A stretch of 64,000 nucleotides of DNA from Caldisericum exile_A (GCF_047785965.1 NZ_JBLOBF010000002.1:124001-188000); one strand, 5' to 3'; shown: positions 31,973 to 41,699, counted from the first letter of the stretch. The notes: generated by a model not told the origin, from the sequence alone. Program-made: numbers and translations.

Positions 31973-32840
31973 TTCTAAACCTTAAAATAGATATAATGCT
32001 TCCTATAAGCGAAGAAACTATTGAAAAGATAAGTAATACAAAAAGCAACATATTAAAGTTAATATTTCCCGAAATAGTTGCGTAAGGTATTATCCCCTGA
32101 ACAATCCCTGAGCTTAATTCATTAACTTTCTCTATCAAATAATACGATATACCCCAAGCAACCAAATTAAGGAAGACAACGATTAGCAAGAAAGGAAGAA
32201 AAGTAAATACCGCATCTGCTCCTATAAGCTTTAGCACTCTTATATCATTTCTTCTATAATCAAGTAAAAGTGTTGTTGTATTCTGAACCGTAAATATAAA
32301 TTCAACAAGGACTGCAAGCATCACAGATGTAAAAATGAGATAAATTACATTAATAAGATTGTTTATTTTATTTGCGGTATCTTGAGAAAACACAACAACA
32401 TCAACAGTTTGCAAATCTTTAATAATATCTGTAATTCTTTTTCCGAGACTTATATCATTTAATTCAACTGTTGCAGAATAAGGAAGAGGATTTTTACCTA
32501 AACTTGTCAAAATACCCTGATACTGAGGAAAAATTTTTATAAACTCTTCTTTTGCTTGATCTGGTGTTGTTAGAGTGACACTTTTTACACCATCAATTGC
32601 GTTTATCGTTGAAATAGTTGACTCAACATCAGCTCCATTTAAATTCTGTTTAAAGAATACAACAATTCTCACCTTTTCCTTCAATGTGAGAGAGCTCTGA
32701 AAGAGTTTTTTACCAATTATATAAGTTGATCCAAGCGCAACCATACCAACTAAAAGTGAGATAATCGTTACAATAGCAATTTTTTTAGTTTCCTTCAAAA
32801 CCAATAATGTATGTCTCAATATATAAAATAGCCTATACAT
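31962..32840 (-). CDS. ftsX: Cell division ABC transporter permease FtsX
   Basis: 292 aa. N-terminal membrane helix (about 20-42), a large extracellular domain (about 45-165) with KVRIVVFFKQNLNGADVEST, and three more membrane helices (about 172-195, 215-240, 262-285). Typical FtsX topology: it transmits ATP hydrolysis by FtsE to an external peptidoglycan hydrolase. It overlaps ftsE by 8 nt and the M23 peptidase gene by 11 nt, supporting a three-part complex. Confidence 0.93.
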   Translation of the reverse strand: MYRLFYILRHTLLVLKETKKIAIVTIISLLVGMVALGSTYIIGKKLFQSSLTLKEKVRIVVFFKQNLNGADVESTISTINAIDGVKSVTLTTPDQAKEEFIKIFPQYQGILTSLGKNPLPYSATVELNDISLGKRITDIIKDLQTVDVVVFSQDTANKINNLINVIYLIFTSVMLAVLVEFIFTVQNTTTLLLDYRRNDIRVLKLIGADAVFTFLPFLLIVVFLNLVAWGISYYLIEKVNELSSGIVQGIIPYATISGNINFNMLLFVLLIFSIVSSLIGSIISILRFRNVK

Positions 32841-33489
32841 ATTCCTTTCCGACTATCCTTCCTTTTTTAATTTTAATAATTCCTTTTGGCTTATTGCCAA
32901 ATTCAATTAAATGGTGTGTCGACATTATAACGGTCGTTCCTCTCTCATTTAAAACTTCAACAAAATTTAGAACTGCCTTTGCCGTGTCTACATCAAGATT
33001 GCCTGTGGGTTCATCCAGTAATAAAACATTCGGCTCAACAATTAAAGCTCTTGCGATAGAAACTCTCTGTTTTTCTCCATAAGACAATTCCTTCACTAGT
33101 TTATACATCTTTTCTCTGAGTTTAACTTCACTTAAAACAGTTTCAACTTTGTTATGAATGTCTTTGAAACTTATCCCTCTAAACTGCATTGGCAAGGATA
33201 CATTGTCAAAAACAGTTCTATCATCAATTAAAGTTAAATCTTGAAAGGCAAAGCTAATTTTTCTTCTCAAGTCTGTTTTGTTATATTTTCTAATATCAAT
33301 ACTTTCAAAAGTTACAAGCCCTTCGGTTGGCTCTTCATCGCCTCTTATTATCTTTAAAAGTGTAGTCTTACCTGCCCCCGACTCTCCCATAAGGATAACA
33401 AAATCACCTTTATTAAACTTTAAATTTACTTTATCAAGTGCAACTGCTCCATTTGGGTAAATCTTAGAGACATTCTTTAACTCTATCAT
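32833..33489 (-). CDS. ftsE: Cell division ATP-binding protein FtsE
   Basis: 218 aa ABC ATPase. Walker A G35-E-S-G-A-G-K41-T42, Q-loop FAFQDLTLI, signature LSYGEKQRVSIARAL and Walker B VLLLDEPTGNLD are all intact. The N-terminus MIELKNVSKIYPNG and the absence of extra domains are characteristic of FtsE. It forms the motor with FtsX. It begins 4 nt inside the end of the upstream yitT-like gene (ATGA overlap). Confidence 0.95.
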   Translation of the reverse strand: MIELKNVSKIYPNGAVALDKVNLKFNKGDFVILMGESGAGKTTLLKIIRGDEEPTEGLVTFESIDIRKYNKTDLRRKISFAFQDLTLIDDRTVFDNVSLPMQFRGISFKDIHNKVETVLSEVKLREKMYKLVKELSYGEKQRVSIARALIVEPNVLLLDEPTGNLDVDTAKAVLNFVEVLNERGTTVIMSTHHLIEFGNKPKGIIKIKKGRIVGKEYV

Positions 33490-34376
33490 AACCTCTCCTT
33501 GGGAGACTTAAAGCCCTGCCCAATGATTTCAGATGCGTCTCCAACAATCGTAAATGACTCTGGATCTGTTTCGACAACAATCCTCTTTACTTTCATAACT
33601 TCTGTATGTAGCACTGCAACTAAGAGAAGATCTCTTAGTTGTTTAGTATAACCGCCTTTCACTTCAAACTCGGTAACACCTCTTCCAATTTCCTCAAATA
33701 TTCTCTTTTTAATATCCTCGCCTTTTCTTGTGATTATAAACAAAACTTTATAAGATAAAAATCCTTCTTGTGCAAGATCAATTGCATAGTTAGAAATAAG
33801 TTCAGCAATTATAGAATAAAGCGGAACATTAATGTCCTTAAAAACAAAACCCGACGCTACAATTATAACAACATCAACAACCATCAAGGCCTGACCAAAA
33901 GGAAGACCAGTAAAATCATAAATAAGTTGTGCAAGAAGGTCAGTACCACCGGTAGAGGCATAGAATCTAAAAACAATACCAATGCCTGCACCCATAATAA
34001 AACCACCGTAAAGAGCAGCAAGCATTGGGTCAGTTGTAAATGAGGGCAAGTATGGTGCAAGAATATCAATTAAGATAGAAGAAAGGATTGTTCCAAGAAT
34101 AGTCCCAAAGAAGAATTTTAAACCAATCCTTCGAAGACCTAAAATTAAAAGGGGAATATTCATTAAAACAACAGTTATACCAACCTTTAAAAATGGTAAA
34201 TAGTGGTTTAAGATGATTGCAATACCTATGAAACCACCAGGAGCAATGTGATTCGGTTGAATAAAAACGTCAATTGCAATGGCATATATAAGCGAACCTA
34301 CAAAAATTCCAGTAGCTTCTTTTAGAATTTGAAGAATTTTATTTCTTGGACTTAAGGTAAGCCCAGATAAACTCAT
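33486..34376 (-). CDS. YitT-family membrane protein (DUF161 + DUF2179)
   Basis: 296 aa from the ATG at 34376, which has AAGGAG at 6 nt; a TTG one codon earlier is also in frame. Five to six membrane helices (about 18-190) with PNHIAPGGFIGIAIIL and YASTGGTDLLAQLIY, then a cytoplasmic DUF2179 domain (about 215-290) with ITRKGEDIKKRIFEEIGRGV and VVETDPESFTIVGDASEI. The family has no agreed function. It lies between prfB (38-nt overlap) and ftsE in a long minus-strand operon. Confidence 0.9.
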   Translation of the reverse strand: MSLSGLTLSPRNKILQILKEATGIFVGSLIYAIAIDVFIQPNHIAPGGFIGIAIILNHYLPFLKVGITVVLMNIPLLILGLRRIGLKFFFGTILGTILSSILIDILAPYLPSFTTDPMLAALYGGFIMGAGIGIVFRFYASTGGTDLLAQLIYDFTGLPFGQALMVVDVVIIVASGFVFKDINVPLYSIIAELISNYAIDLAQEGFLSYKVLFIITRKGEDIKKRIFEEIGRGVTEFEVKGGYTKQLRDLLLVAVLHTEVMKVKRIVVETDPESFTIVGDASEIIGQGFKSPKERL

Positions 34377-35430
34377 CAAGTTCTCCTTCTAACACTTCAT
34401 CCACATTTCCTATTTCAACCCCAGTTCTGTGATCCTTTACAAGTTTATAAGGTTGAAGAACATATGAGCGGATTTCGTTTCCCCATTCAATCGAGCGAAA
34501 GGTCCCCTTTAAACCCTTTAAAGTTTCTTCTTGTTTCTTCTTTTCAAGAACCATCAATCTTGACTTAAGAATTTTCATTGCCATTGCCTTATTCTGAGAC
34601 TGAGATCTTTCATCCTGACATGTTGCAGTGATTCCGGTGGGGATATGTGTAATTCTTACCGCTGTTTCAACCTTTTGGACGTTTTGCCCTCCATGACCGC
34701 TTGCTCTAAAAATTTCTATCTTCAAATCCTTTTCATCTATTTCTATGTCCTCAACTTCCCCAAGATCAGGCACAACCTCAACAAGCGCAAATGAAGTATG
34801 TCGTCTCCTATTGGCATCAAACGGAGAAATCCTCACAAGTCTGTGCACACCAGATTCACCTTTAAGAAGACCATATGCAAACTCGCCTTTAACATAAACA
34901 GTAGCGCTTTTAATACCTGCTTCTTCTCCTACAGTTTGATCAATTATTTTTGCCTCAAAACCTTTTTTTTCAAAGAATCTCAAGTACATTTTTAGGAGCA
35001 TTGAAGTCCAATCCTGCGCATCAACTCCGCCTGCACCAGATGAAAATGAAACAAAAGCATTCAAATCATCATATGGCTCACTAAGGAACCTCTCTATTTC
35101 AAATTCTCTTACAAGCTTGTTTGCATTTTCAAGAACTTCCAGAGCTTCCTTATCAAGATTTTCTTCTGATTCTTCATACAGTTCAAGTAAAGTTTGCAAG
35201 TCGTTTTTTAGAGTTTGAAGTTCTCTGAATTTTGATATTTCTTTTTTTGTCATAGACAAAAGTTTCAACGTTTCTTTAGAGTCTGGACTTTTCCAAAAAT
35301 CTTTATCTAAGGTCCTATTTTCTAATGTTTTTACGGTCTCTTCATGCTCTTTAAGCCACTCAGGATCGAGGAGAGTTTCAATTTTTTCAATTGTCTCCAG
35401 TATTTGTCTTTTTGTTTCGTCAGTTATCAT
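34339..35430 (-). CDS. prfB: Peptide chain release factor 2 (no programmed frameshift)
   Basis: 363 aa, full length in one frame. The SPF stop-recognition tripeptide (LVRISPFDANRRRHTSF, about 205-221) identifies RF2, and GGQ lies in ASGHGGQNVQKVE (about 253-265). It releases peptides at UGA and UAA. Where many bacteria have the autoregulatory CUU-UGA +1 frameshift near codon 25, this gene reads straight through CTC-CTC-GAT. It overlaps secA by 4 nt (ATGA) and the yitT-like gene by 38 nt. The secA-prfB order is conserved in Firmicutes. Confidence 0.95.
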   Translation of the reverse strand: MITDETKRQILETIEKIETLLDPEWLKEHEETVKTLENRTLDKDFWKSPDSKETLKLLSMTKKEISKFRELQTLKNDLQTLLELYEESEENLDKEALEVLENANKLVREFEIERFLSEPYDDLNAFVSFSSGAGGVDAQDWTSMLLKMYLRFFEKKGFEAKIIDQTVGEEAGIKSATVYVKGEFAYGLLKGESGVHRLVRISPFDANRRRHTSFALVEVVPDLGEVEDIEIDEKDLKIEIFRASGHGGQNVQKVETAVRITHIPTGITATCQDERSQSQNKAMAMKILKSRLMVLEKKKQEETLKGLKGTFRSIEWGNEIRSYVLQPYKLVKDHRTGVEIGNVDEVLEGELDEFIWAYLKSKK

Positions 35431-37856
35431 CTCTTCTTCTTTTTATCAACTTTATCGTTTTTGGTTTTATTCTCTTCCTTTGGAGCAAGTTCAACTCGGT
35501 AAAGCATAAAGACAGTATCGTATTTTATTCTATCAAGCATTGCGTCAAAAAGTGCCCTACTTTCAATTTGGTATTCAAGAAGAGGATCCTTTTGGCCGTA
35601 TGCTCTAAGGCCGATACCTTCCTTTAGTTCATCCATTGCATAGAGGTGATCCTTCCAGTTGGAATCAATATTCCTTAGAAGAAGATATTTTTCAACATTT
35701 CTCATTATTTCAGGAGTAAAACGTGTCTCTTTTTCTTCATACAATTTAACTGCAAGATCCTGAATTTGCTCAATTAACTCATCCTTTTTTATATTAGAAA
35801 CTTCGCCAAGTCTCACACTCCTCCCAAGAATGTTTGTTAATGCTTTTTCAAGTTCAACTTTTCTTTCATCGTCAAGCTCCTCAGTAACATAGTGTGCATT
35901 AACTGTAGTTGCAACTACCTCTTTTATCATTTCAATTATTTCATCTCTTATTGAAGGTTCTTTCAAAATTTTTTCTCTCTCTTTATAGATTACTTCTCTT
36001 TGTTTTTCCAGGACATTATCATAGTCAAGAAGATTTTTTCTAATGCTAAAGTTATAAGCTTCTACTTTCTTTTGAGCGTTTTCGATAATCCTCGAAAGCA
36101 GAGGATGTTCAATAGGCTCATCTTCATCTACTCTGAGCGTTGTCAAAATTGATTTTACTTGATCTCCTCCAAACAATCTCATTAATTCATCTTCCAAAGA
36201 AAGATAAAACTGAGACTCACCAGGGTCGCCCTGTCTTCCTGATCGTCCCCTTAACTGGTTATCAATTCTTCTTGCCTCGTGTCGCTCTGTGCCAAGTACA
36301 AAAAGTCCACCTAACTCTGCAACTCCTTCACCAAGCTTTATATCAACACCACGTCCAGCCATATTAGTTGCGATTGTCACAGCCTTATACTGTCCTGCAT
36401 CCTTTATAATCTCCGCTTCTTTCTCGTGATATTTTGCATTTAACACATTGTGAGGAATGTTAAGTCGTTTAAGCATCTTTGAAAGACGTTCAGACTTCTC
36501 TATAGAGCGAGTTCCTACAAGTACAGGTTGTCCTTTCTTATAAAGCTCCTCAATTTTTTTGACAATTGCTCTAAACTTTGCATCTTCGGTTTTATATACA
36601 ACATCGGGATGATCAATTCTTATAACAGGCTTATTTGTAGGAATAACATATACATCAAGGTTATAAATTTCTTTAAATTCTCTTGCCTCAGTTAGTGCGG
36701 TACCGGTCATACCTGCAAGTTTCTTATACATTCTGAAATAATTTTGGAATGTTATCGTTGCAAGAGTTTGATTTTCACTTTGAACTCTCAAACCTTCTTT
36801 TGCTTCTATTGCTTGGTGCAAACCATCACTATAACGCCTACCAAACATTAGTCGTCCTGTAAATTCATCAACAATTATTACTTCACCATCTTTTACGATG
36901 TAATCAACGTCCCTATGGAAAAATTCTTTAGCCCTTAATGCTTGATTGATATGCTTTACAAGATCAACGAAGCGTTCGTCATATAAGTTATCTATGTGGA
37001 GTAGTTTTTCTATTTTTTTAACTCCATCCTGTGTAAGTGATGCGGTTTTCAATTTCTCATCTGTTTCATAGTCAATATCTTTTACGAGGTTATCTGCAAC
37101 TTTTTTAGCAACATAGTACATCTCAGTAGATTCCTCTGCTGGACCAGAAATAATTAAAGGTGTTCGCGCTTCATCTATGAGAATACTATCAACCTCATCG
37201 ACAATCGCATAGTATAGCTCTCTCTGAACCATTTCATCTTCTGAAACAACGAGATGATCTCTTAGGTAATCGAAACCGAATTCATTGTTTGTGCCATATG
37301 TAATATCTGCTAAATATGCTTGTCTTCTTGAACATGGAACAAGTTTTACCGTAAACTTTTCTTCGTCTTCCCAATCAACAAGGAAAGCTTCTTCGTGCTG
37401 AATAACACCAACTGTAAGCCCTAAAAACTTATAAATAGGACCCATCCAAAGAGCGTCTCTTTTAGCAAGATAATCATTAACAGTCACAAGATGACCGCCA
37501 TGGCCTTCAAGAGCATTAAGATACAATGGCAAGGTTGCAACAAGGGTTTTACCTTCACCTGTTTTCATTTCCGCAATACCGCCATGGAATAGCACAAGTC
37601 CTCCAAGGATCTGAACATCAAAATGTCTCATTCCTAAGGTACGCTTTGCAACCTCTCTAACGACAGCGAAGGCTTCAACAAGAAGATCTGAAGTCGTTTC
37701 TCCCCTTGCAAGTCTTTCTTTAAACTCATAAGTCTTGTTAGCTAAATCTTCATTTTGTAGGGAAGAAATATCCTCTTCAATCTCATTAATCTTTTTTACT
37801 ATATCCCAGTACCTTTTGAGGTTTCTCTTTACTGGATCTAAAAAGTCTAAAAGCAT
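35427..37856 (-). CDS. secA: Protein translocase ATPase SecA
   Basis: 809 aa. NBD1 Walker A MKTGEGKTLVATLP (K103), DEVDSILIDEARTPL, preprotein cross-linking domain, NBD2 with VLVGTRSIEKSE and TNMAGRGVDIKL, then helical wing and scaffold. It drives secretion through SecYEG. It lacks the C-terminal zinc-binding SEC-C peptide that binds SecB, ending instead in a Lys-rich tail (NDKVDKKKKR). It lies 5 nt after hpf and overlaps prfB. Confidence 0.97.
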   Translation of the reverse strand: MLLDFLDPVKRNLKRYWDIVKKINEIEEDISSLQNEDLANKTYEFKERLARGETTSDLLVEAFAVVREVAKRTLGMRHFDVQILGGLVLFHGGIAEMKTGEGKTLVATLPLYLNALEGHGGHLVTVNDYLAKRDALWMGPIYKFLGLTVGVIQHEEAFLVDWEDEEKFTVKLVPCSRRQAYLADITYGTNNEFGFDYLRDHLVVSEDEMVQRELYYAIVDEVDSILIDEARTPLIISGPAEESTEMYYVAKKVADNLVKDIDYETDEKLKTASLTQDGVKKIEKLLHIDNLYDERFVDLVKHINQALRAKEFFHRDVDYIVKDGEVIIVDEFTGRLMFGRRYSDGLHQAIEAKEGLRVQSENQTLATITFQNYFRMYKKLAGMTGTALTEAREFKEIYNLDVYVIPTNKPVIRIDHPDVVYKTEDAKFRAIVKKIEELYKKGQPVLVGTRSIEKSERLSKMLKRLNIPHNVLNAKYHEKEAEIIKDAGQYKAVTIATNMAGRGVDIKLGEGVAELGGLFVLGTERHEARRIDNQLRGRSGRQGDPGESQFYLSLEDELMRLFGGDQVKSILTTLRVDEDEPIEHPLLSRIIENAQKKVEAYNFSIRKNLLDYDNVLEKQREVIYKEREKILKEPSIRDEIIEMIKEVVATTVNAHYVTEELDDERKVELEKALTNILGRSVRLGEVSNIKKDELIEQIQDLAVKLYEEKETRFTPEIMRNVEKYLLLRNIDSNWKDHLYAMDELKEGIGLRAYGQKDPLLEYQIESRALFDAMLDRIKYDTVFMLYRVELAPKEENKTKNDKVDKKKKR

Positions 37857-37861
37857 ATCTA

Positions 37862-38383
37862 TTATTGCGGTTTAATTAAACCGTAGTTACCATCCTTTCT
37901 TCTATATAAAACATTAATTTCGTTTGTTTCTTCGTCCCTAAAGATGAAGAAGTCATGTCCTAATAACTCTATTTGAAGCATTGCTTCCTCTAAACTCATT
38001 GGCTTTACCGGAAAAGTCTTTACTTTAGTGATTCTTGGAAATTCACTTTCCTCTTCCTCTACACTTCCAAAGATCTCTTCTTTTGAAATTCTTTTCTCGC
38101 CTTTTAGTCTGTCACTTAACTTCTTTACCTGAATCTCAAGTTTTTCCAAAACATTATCAAGAGCCTCGTCAATTAAGGAACCTTTTCCAACACCTCTTAT
38201 TATCTTTTGAGAGGCAAATATTGTTACTTCCATTTCGTAGATGCCTCTTACTTTATTAATTACTACATTTGCCTGCTGAATGTTATCAAAATACTTTTCT
38301 AACTTTCCAATTTTTTTCTTGATTTCTTCTTCAGTAAAATCTGGTAATTTTTCAACACCTTTTGCTGTAATTGTTATTTCCAT
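37862..38383 (-). CDS. hpf: Long-form ribosome hibernation promoting factor
   Basis: 173 aa. N-terminal S30AE domain (about 1-95: MEITITAKGVEKLPDFTEE) and the C-terminal dimerisation domain (about 118-173: KPMSLEEAMLQIELLGHDFF then YGLIKP). The two-domain form dimerises 70S ribosomes into inactive 100S particles in stationary phase. It precedes secA, as in Bacillus. The gap of about 50 nt to alr contains an AGGAGG site but no clear terminator or promoter. Confidence 0.93.
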   Translation of the reverse strand: MEITITAKGVEKLPDFTEEEIKKKIGKLEKYFDNIQQANVVINKVRGIYEMEVTIFASQKIIRGVGKGSLIDEALDNVLEKLEIQVKKLSDRLKGEKRISKEEIFGSVEEEESEFPRITKVKTFPVKPMSLEEAMLQIELLGHDFFIFRDEETNEINVLYRRKDGNYGLIKPQ

Positions 38384-38434
38384 AGTTAAACCTCCTTAAA
38401 TAAGTATATAAGATTAAGCATTTTTTTCAAATCG

Positions 38435-39556
38435 TCATTTATAGATACGTTTAATTCGCTTGTTGAGACGTGTTAAAATTTCATAAGGTATCGTTTTTGA
38501 TAGACTTGCAAATTCTTCCAATGTTATCCTGTTTTGCCCTTGACTTCCAACAATAACTACCTCATTTCCCGGATGTATATATGGGAAACCAGTCACATCA
38601 ATCATCATCATATCCATTGTAATATTACCCACAATTGGTGCCTTTAGTCCCTTCACAAGTACATAACCTCTATTTGAAAGATTTCTCGGAACACAATCCG
38701 CATACCCAATTGGAATCGTTGCAATGAGGGATTCCTTTTCTGTTTTGTAAGTACCCCCATAACTTATTCTTTCCCCCTTACCATACTGAGTAACTTTCAC
38801 AATCCTTGTTTTTATTGCTAAAGCTTCTCTAAAATCTGTCCCTAACTGAAGTGTTTGTGGATTGGGAGAAATTCCGTATAGAAGAATTCCTGGCCTTACA
38901 GCAGAATAGTGAGCCTCTTCAAAGTTAAGCAATGCCGCACTATTTGCTGCATGAACTATTTTCGGAAGCATATTCCTATCCTTTAAATACTTAATCGCTT
39001 CATTGAATTGATTTATCTGGAATCTTGTGTATTCGGGATCTGAATCAGCAGATGCAAAATGAGTGTAAATACCCTCAACAATTACATTCTTAATTTTATT
39101 TAATTCTTCAAATACAGAAGGTAATTCGGTTAATGAAATTCCAAGCCTGTGCATTCCTGTATCAATTTTTACATGTATTTTTAATGGCGTTTCGTTCTTA
39201 TAATCATTAATACGCTTCAAAAAGTCCTTATCAAAAAGAGTTATACGAATTTCATTGAGAGATGCAAGATGGAGGTTTCTTGTATCTACATAACCAAGAA
39301 CAAGAATAGGTTTTTTAATTTGAGAGTCTCTAAGGGATAAAGCTTCTTCCATTGATGCAACCGCAAAGGCACTCGCACCTACCTCTTCTAAGGTGCTTGC
39401 AATTTTAGATGCTCCTAATCCATAAGCATCCGCTTTCACAACACAAATTACACTTTTTGATGAGACTTTTTCTTGTATTCTCAAAAAGTTATTCTTAATA
39501 GCTTCTAAATCTACTTCAACCCATGTGGGTCTATTCATCTCAATCTCGTTTTCCAC
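38435..39556 (-). CDS. alr: Alanine racemase
   Basis: 373 aa PLP enzyme. The cofactor lysine is K41 in VVKADAYGLG, and the second catalytic residue is the Tyr of ISYGGTYKT (about 270). It makes D-alanine for peptidoglycan. The start is GTG at 39556, with AAGGAG 6 nt upstream; an internal ATG six codons later lacks such a site. It heads the alr-hpf-secA-prfB-yitT-ftsEX run and diverges from surE across 53 nt. Confidence 0.95.
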   Translation of the reverse strand: MENEIEMNRPTWVEVDLEAIKNNFLRIQEKVSSKSVICVVKADAYGLGASKIASTLEEVGASAFAVASMEEALSLRDSQIKKPILVLGYVDTRNLHLASLNEIRITLFDKDFLKRINDYKNETPLKIHVKIDTGMHRLGISLTELPSVFEELNKIKNVIVEGIYTHFASADSDPEYTRFQINQFNEAIKYLKDRNMLPKIVHAANSAALLNFEEAHYSAVRPGILLYGISPNPQTLQLGTDFREALAIKTRIVKVTQYGKGERISYGGTYKTEKESLIATIPIGYADCVPRNLSNRGYVLVKGLKAPIVGNITMDMMMIDVTGFPYIHPGNEVVIVGSQGQNRITLEEFASLSKTIPYEILTRLNKRIKRIYK

Positions 39557-39574
39557 TTTAAACTCCTTGCAAAA

Positions 39575-39601
39575 TTGCTATTAAAAGTATATCATTATAG
39601 T
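39575..39601 (+). promoter_or_regulatory. Probable surE promoter
   Basis: TTGCTA (39575-39580), a short 15-nt spacer and TATAGT (39596-39601), ending 8 nt before the surE ATG. There is no Shine-Dalgarno site in the gap. Alternative -10 hexamers overlap it, so the exact register is uncertain. Confidence 0.35.
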
Positions 39602-39609
39602 GTGAAAAA

Positions 39610-40365
39610 ATGATGAACATTTTAATTACGAATGACGATAGCATTGAATCAGAAGGTTTAAAAACACTTGCAAGAAATCTTCTGGACCTTGGCAATATCT
39701 ATATTGTTGCACCTCAAAAACCACAGAGCGCTCTAAGTCATGCAACAACCCTTCACAAACCACTTCGTGCAGAAAAATTTCCGCTCGGAATTGGTGAGAA
39801 GCTTTCACTTAGGGTATCAGGGACTCCTGCTGATTGTGTGCTTCTTGCTATTGATGTCTTTATAAAAGAAAAGATTGATATTGTAGTTTCAGGGATAAAT
39901 AAAGGACCAAATCTCGGAGATGACATTATATATTCAGGTACAGTTGCAGGAGCAAGAGAAGGGGCAATTAACAATATTTTGTCTTTTGCAATTTCCGTAA
40001 ATGACTTTGAAAATCCAAATTTTGAATTAGCAGCAAGTACCTCTGTAAAAATTATCGATAAACTTTCAAAAATAATAAAAACCAAAAACACTTATTTCAA
40101 CATCAATTTCCCGAATATAAGCAGTATTAAAGGTGTAAAATTTGCAAAATTATCAAGGAGAAGATATAAAAATAGAGTCTTTATCGGTAAAGATCCGTTC
40201 GGAAGAGAATTTTACTGGATTGGTGGTGTTCTTGAGGATCCATACGAAGAAGGAACTGATTCAAAATATGTAAAAGAGGGGTATGCCGCAATCACACCCC
40301 TGCTTATTGATCAAACTGATTATGCTGTGTTAAAAGAACTTTCAAAAATTAATTTAGATATTTAA
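39610..40365 (+). CDS. surE: 5'/3'-nucleotidase SurE
   Basis: 251 aa. Begins MMNILITNDDS with the metal ligands D9-D10, then PQKPQSALSHATTLHKPL and SGINKGPNLGDDIIYSGTVAGA. It dephosphorylates nucleoside monophosphates and may act in stress survival. The ATG at 39610 is followed by a second ATG that matches the usual family start. The start is predicted leaderless. The end overlaps the convergent M24 peptidase by 4 nt. Confidence 0.95.
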   Translation: MMNILITNDDSIESEGLKTLARNLLDLGNIYIVAPQKPQSALSHATTLHKPLRAEKFPLGIGEKLSLRVSGTPADCVLLAIDVFIKEKIDIVVSGINKGPNLGDDIIYSGTVAGAREGAINNILSFAISVNDFENPNFELAASTSVKIIDKLSKIIKTKNTYFNINFPNISSIKGVKFAKLSRRRYKNRVFIGKDPFGREFYWIGGVLEDPYEEGTDSKYVKEGYAAITPLLIDQTDYAVLKELSKINLDI

Positions 40366-41414
40366 ACAATAATTATTTCGTGCGGTAGATTTATAAGATT
40401 TTCTGTTGAGTCTTCTTTTACAATCACAGTATCTTCAAGTCTTAGTCCAAACTTATTTGGAAAATACAATCCTGGTTCAATTGTTATGACCATATTCTTT
40501 GAAAGCGTATACTTTGAACGTGCATTAACGTAAGGAAGTTCATGAATCTCAAGCCCAACACCATGTCCGAGACCATGTGTAAAATAAGATCCCAAACCTT
40601 TGTTTGAAAGGTAATCTCTAACAGTTTTGTCAACATTCGAAGCTAAGACACCTTCTCTTGCGGTGTTTTTTCCAAGTTCCTGGGATTCCATAAGAACTGT
40701 ATAAACATCCTTAACCTCTTTTGAGACTTCACCAACAGAAACGACACGCGTTGTATCTGATGCAAAACCCTCGAAGAAAACGCCAAAGTCGAAAACAATT
40801 GGCTCATGCGCCTTTATAATCTTTTTGGAGGCAACACCATGAGGCAAGGCACCTCTTTCTCCTGATGCAATGATTGTGTCAAAGGATGGCTTTTCACCAC
40901 CGAACTTTTTGAAACGATACTCAAGTTCGGCTGCTATATCAAGTTCTGAAATGCCTTCTTTAATGAATTTTAGTGTTTCAAGAAACGATTTTGAAGAAAT
41001 ATCACATGCAGTTCGAATTTTCTCAAGCTCCCAATTCTCTTTAACCATTCTAATTTCTTCAACAAAGTCATATGTCCCAACGAGAACAAGAAATCCCAAT
41101 TGAGAAAGCAACTTGTATGTAGAAAATTTTAAACTTCCTTCCTCAATTGCAAGGAAATGCACTTTATTCTTTGCTAAAATCGAACTAATTGCCTCTTTTA
41201 AATCGGACCATTCGATAACCTCTACATCTTCTTTTGCCTCAATATGAGCCTGTTCTGTAAAACGAGAATCAACAAGTAAATAAATTTTTGGAGGAATTAC
41301 AATTGCAAAACCCTCTTCTCCTGTAAAATGGGTTACATATCGGACATTTTGAATTTTGCTTATGAATAATGCATCAACATTTGCATTTTCTATTTTTTCG
41401 AACAATTTGTGCAT
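40362..41414 (-). CDS. M24 family Xaa-Pro aminopeptidase
   Basis: 350 aa. Creatinase-like N-terminal domain (about 1-120) and pita-bread catalytic domain. Metal ligands are visible: D-x10-D in FDFGVFFEGFASDTTR, the His of THGLGHGVGLEIHE, and two Glu in ITIEPGLYFPN and RLEDTV. It removes N-terminal residues preceding proline. AGGAGA precedes the ATG. It follows the pilus genes with a 9-nt gap and may share their transcript. Confidence 0.93.
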   Translation of the reverse strand: MHKLFEKIENANVDALFISKIQNVRYVTHFTGEEGFAIVIPPKIYLLVDSRFTEQAHIEAKEDVEVIEWSDLKEAISSILAKNKVHFLAIEEGSLKFSTYKLLSQLGFLVLVGTYDFVEEIRMVKENWELEKIRTACDISSKSFLETLKFIKEGISELDIAAELEYRFKKFGGEKPSFDTIIASGERGALPHGVASKKIIKAHEPIVFDFGVFFEGFASDTTRVVSVGEVSKEVKDVYTVLMESQELGKNTAREGVLASNVDKTVRDYLSNKGLGSYFTHGLGHGVGLEIHELPYVNARSKYTLSKNMVITIEPGLYFPNKFGLRLEDTVIVKEDSTENLINLPHEIIIV

Positions 41415-41423
41415 ATCTTTCTC

Positions 41424-41699
41424 CTATTCAAATGGGTTTTGTTTTCCAAGTTGATTGCCCGACGGGATAAGAGTTGGTACTTGAAGAGTCCTATTTTCAA
41501 TTTGCTTATTTATAAATTCAACATCACCTCTTTTTATCTGAGGCAAACTCACATTTTTAACCTCTTCAACTTTGAATAAATGTGGCAGAACAAGATTCCA
41601 CCCAGCAAAAATAACAAGTATAATAATTACTAAAATAATGGTTTCTTTTGAGATTTTGAAAGATCTTTTTGTTTTAGTTTCCTTCGTTGCCATAGCCAT
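41424..41699 (-). CDS. Small single-pass membrane protein of the pilus operon
   Basis: 91 aa from the ATG at 41699; an in-frame GTG at 41702 is also possible. A basic N-terminus, one membrane helix (about 20-42) and an extracytoplasmic tail ending in GNQLGKQNPFE. The (G/A)xxNPF ending recalls the motif in PilP-type pilus assembly lipoproteins, but there is no lipobox and the protein is shorter. It directly follows pilO with a TGATG overlap, so a role in the PilMNO inner-membrane platform is likely. I do not recognise a family. Confidence 0.65.
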   Translation of the reverse strand: MAMATKETKTKRSFKISKETIILVIIILVIFAGWNLVLPHLFKVEEVKNVSLPQIKRGDVEFINKQIENRTLQVPTLIPSGNQLGKQNPFE

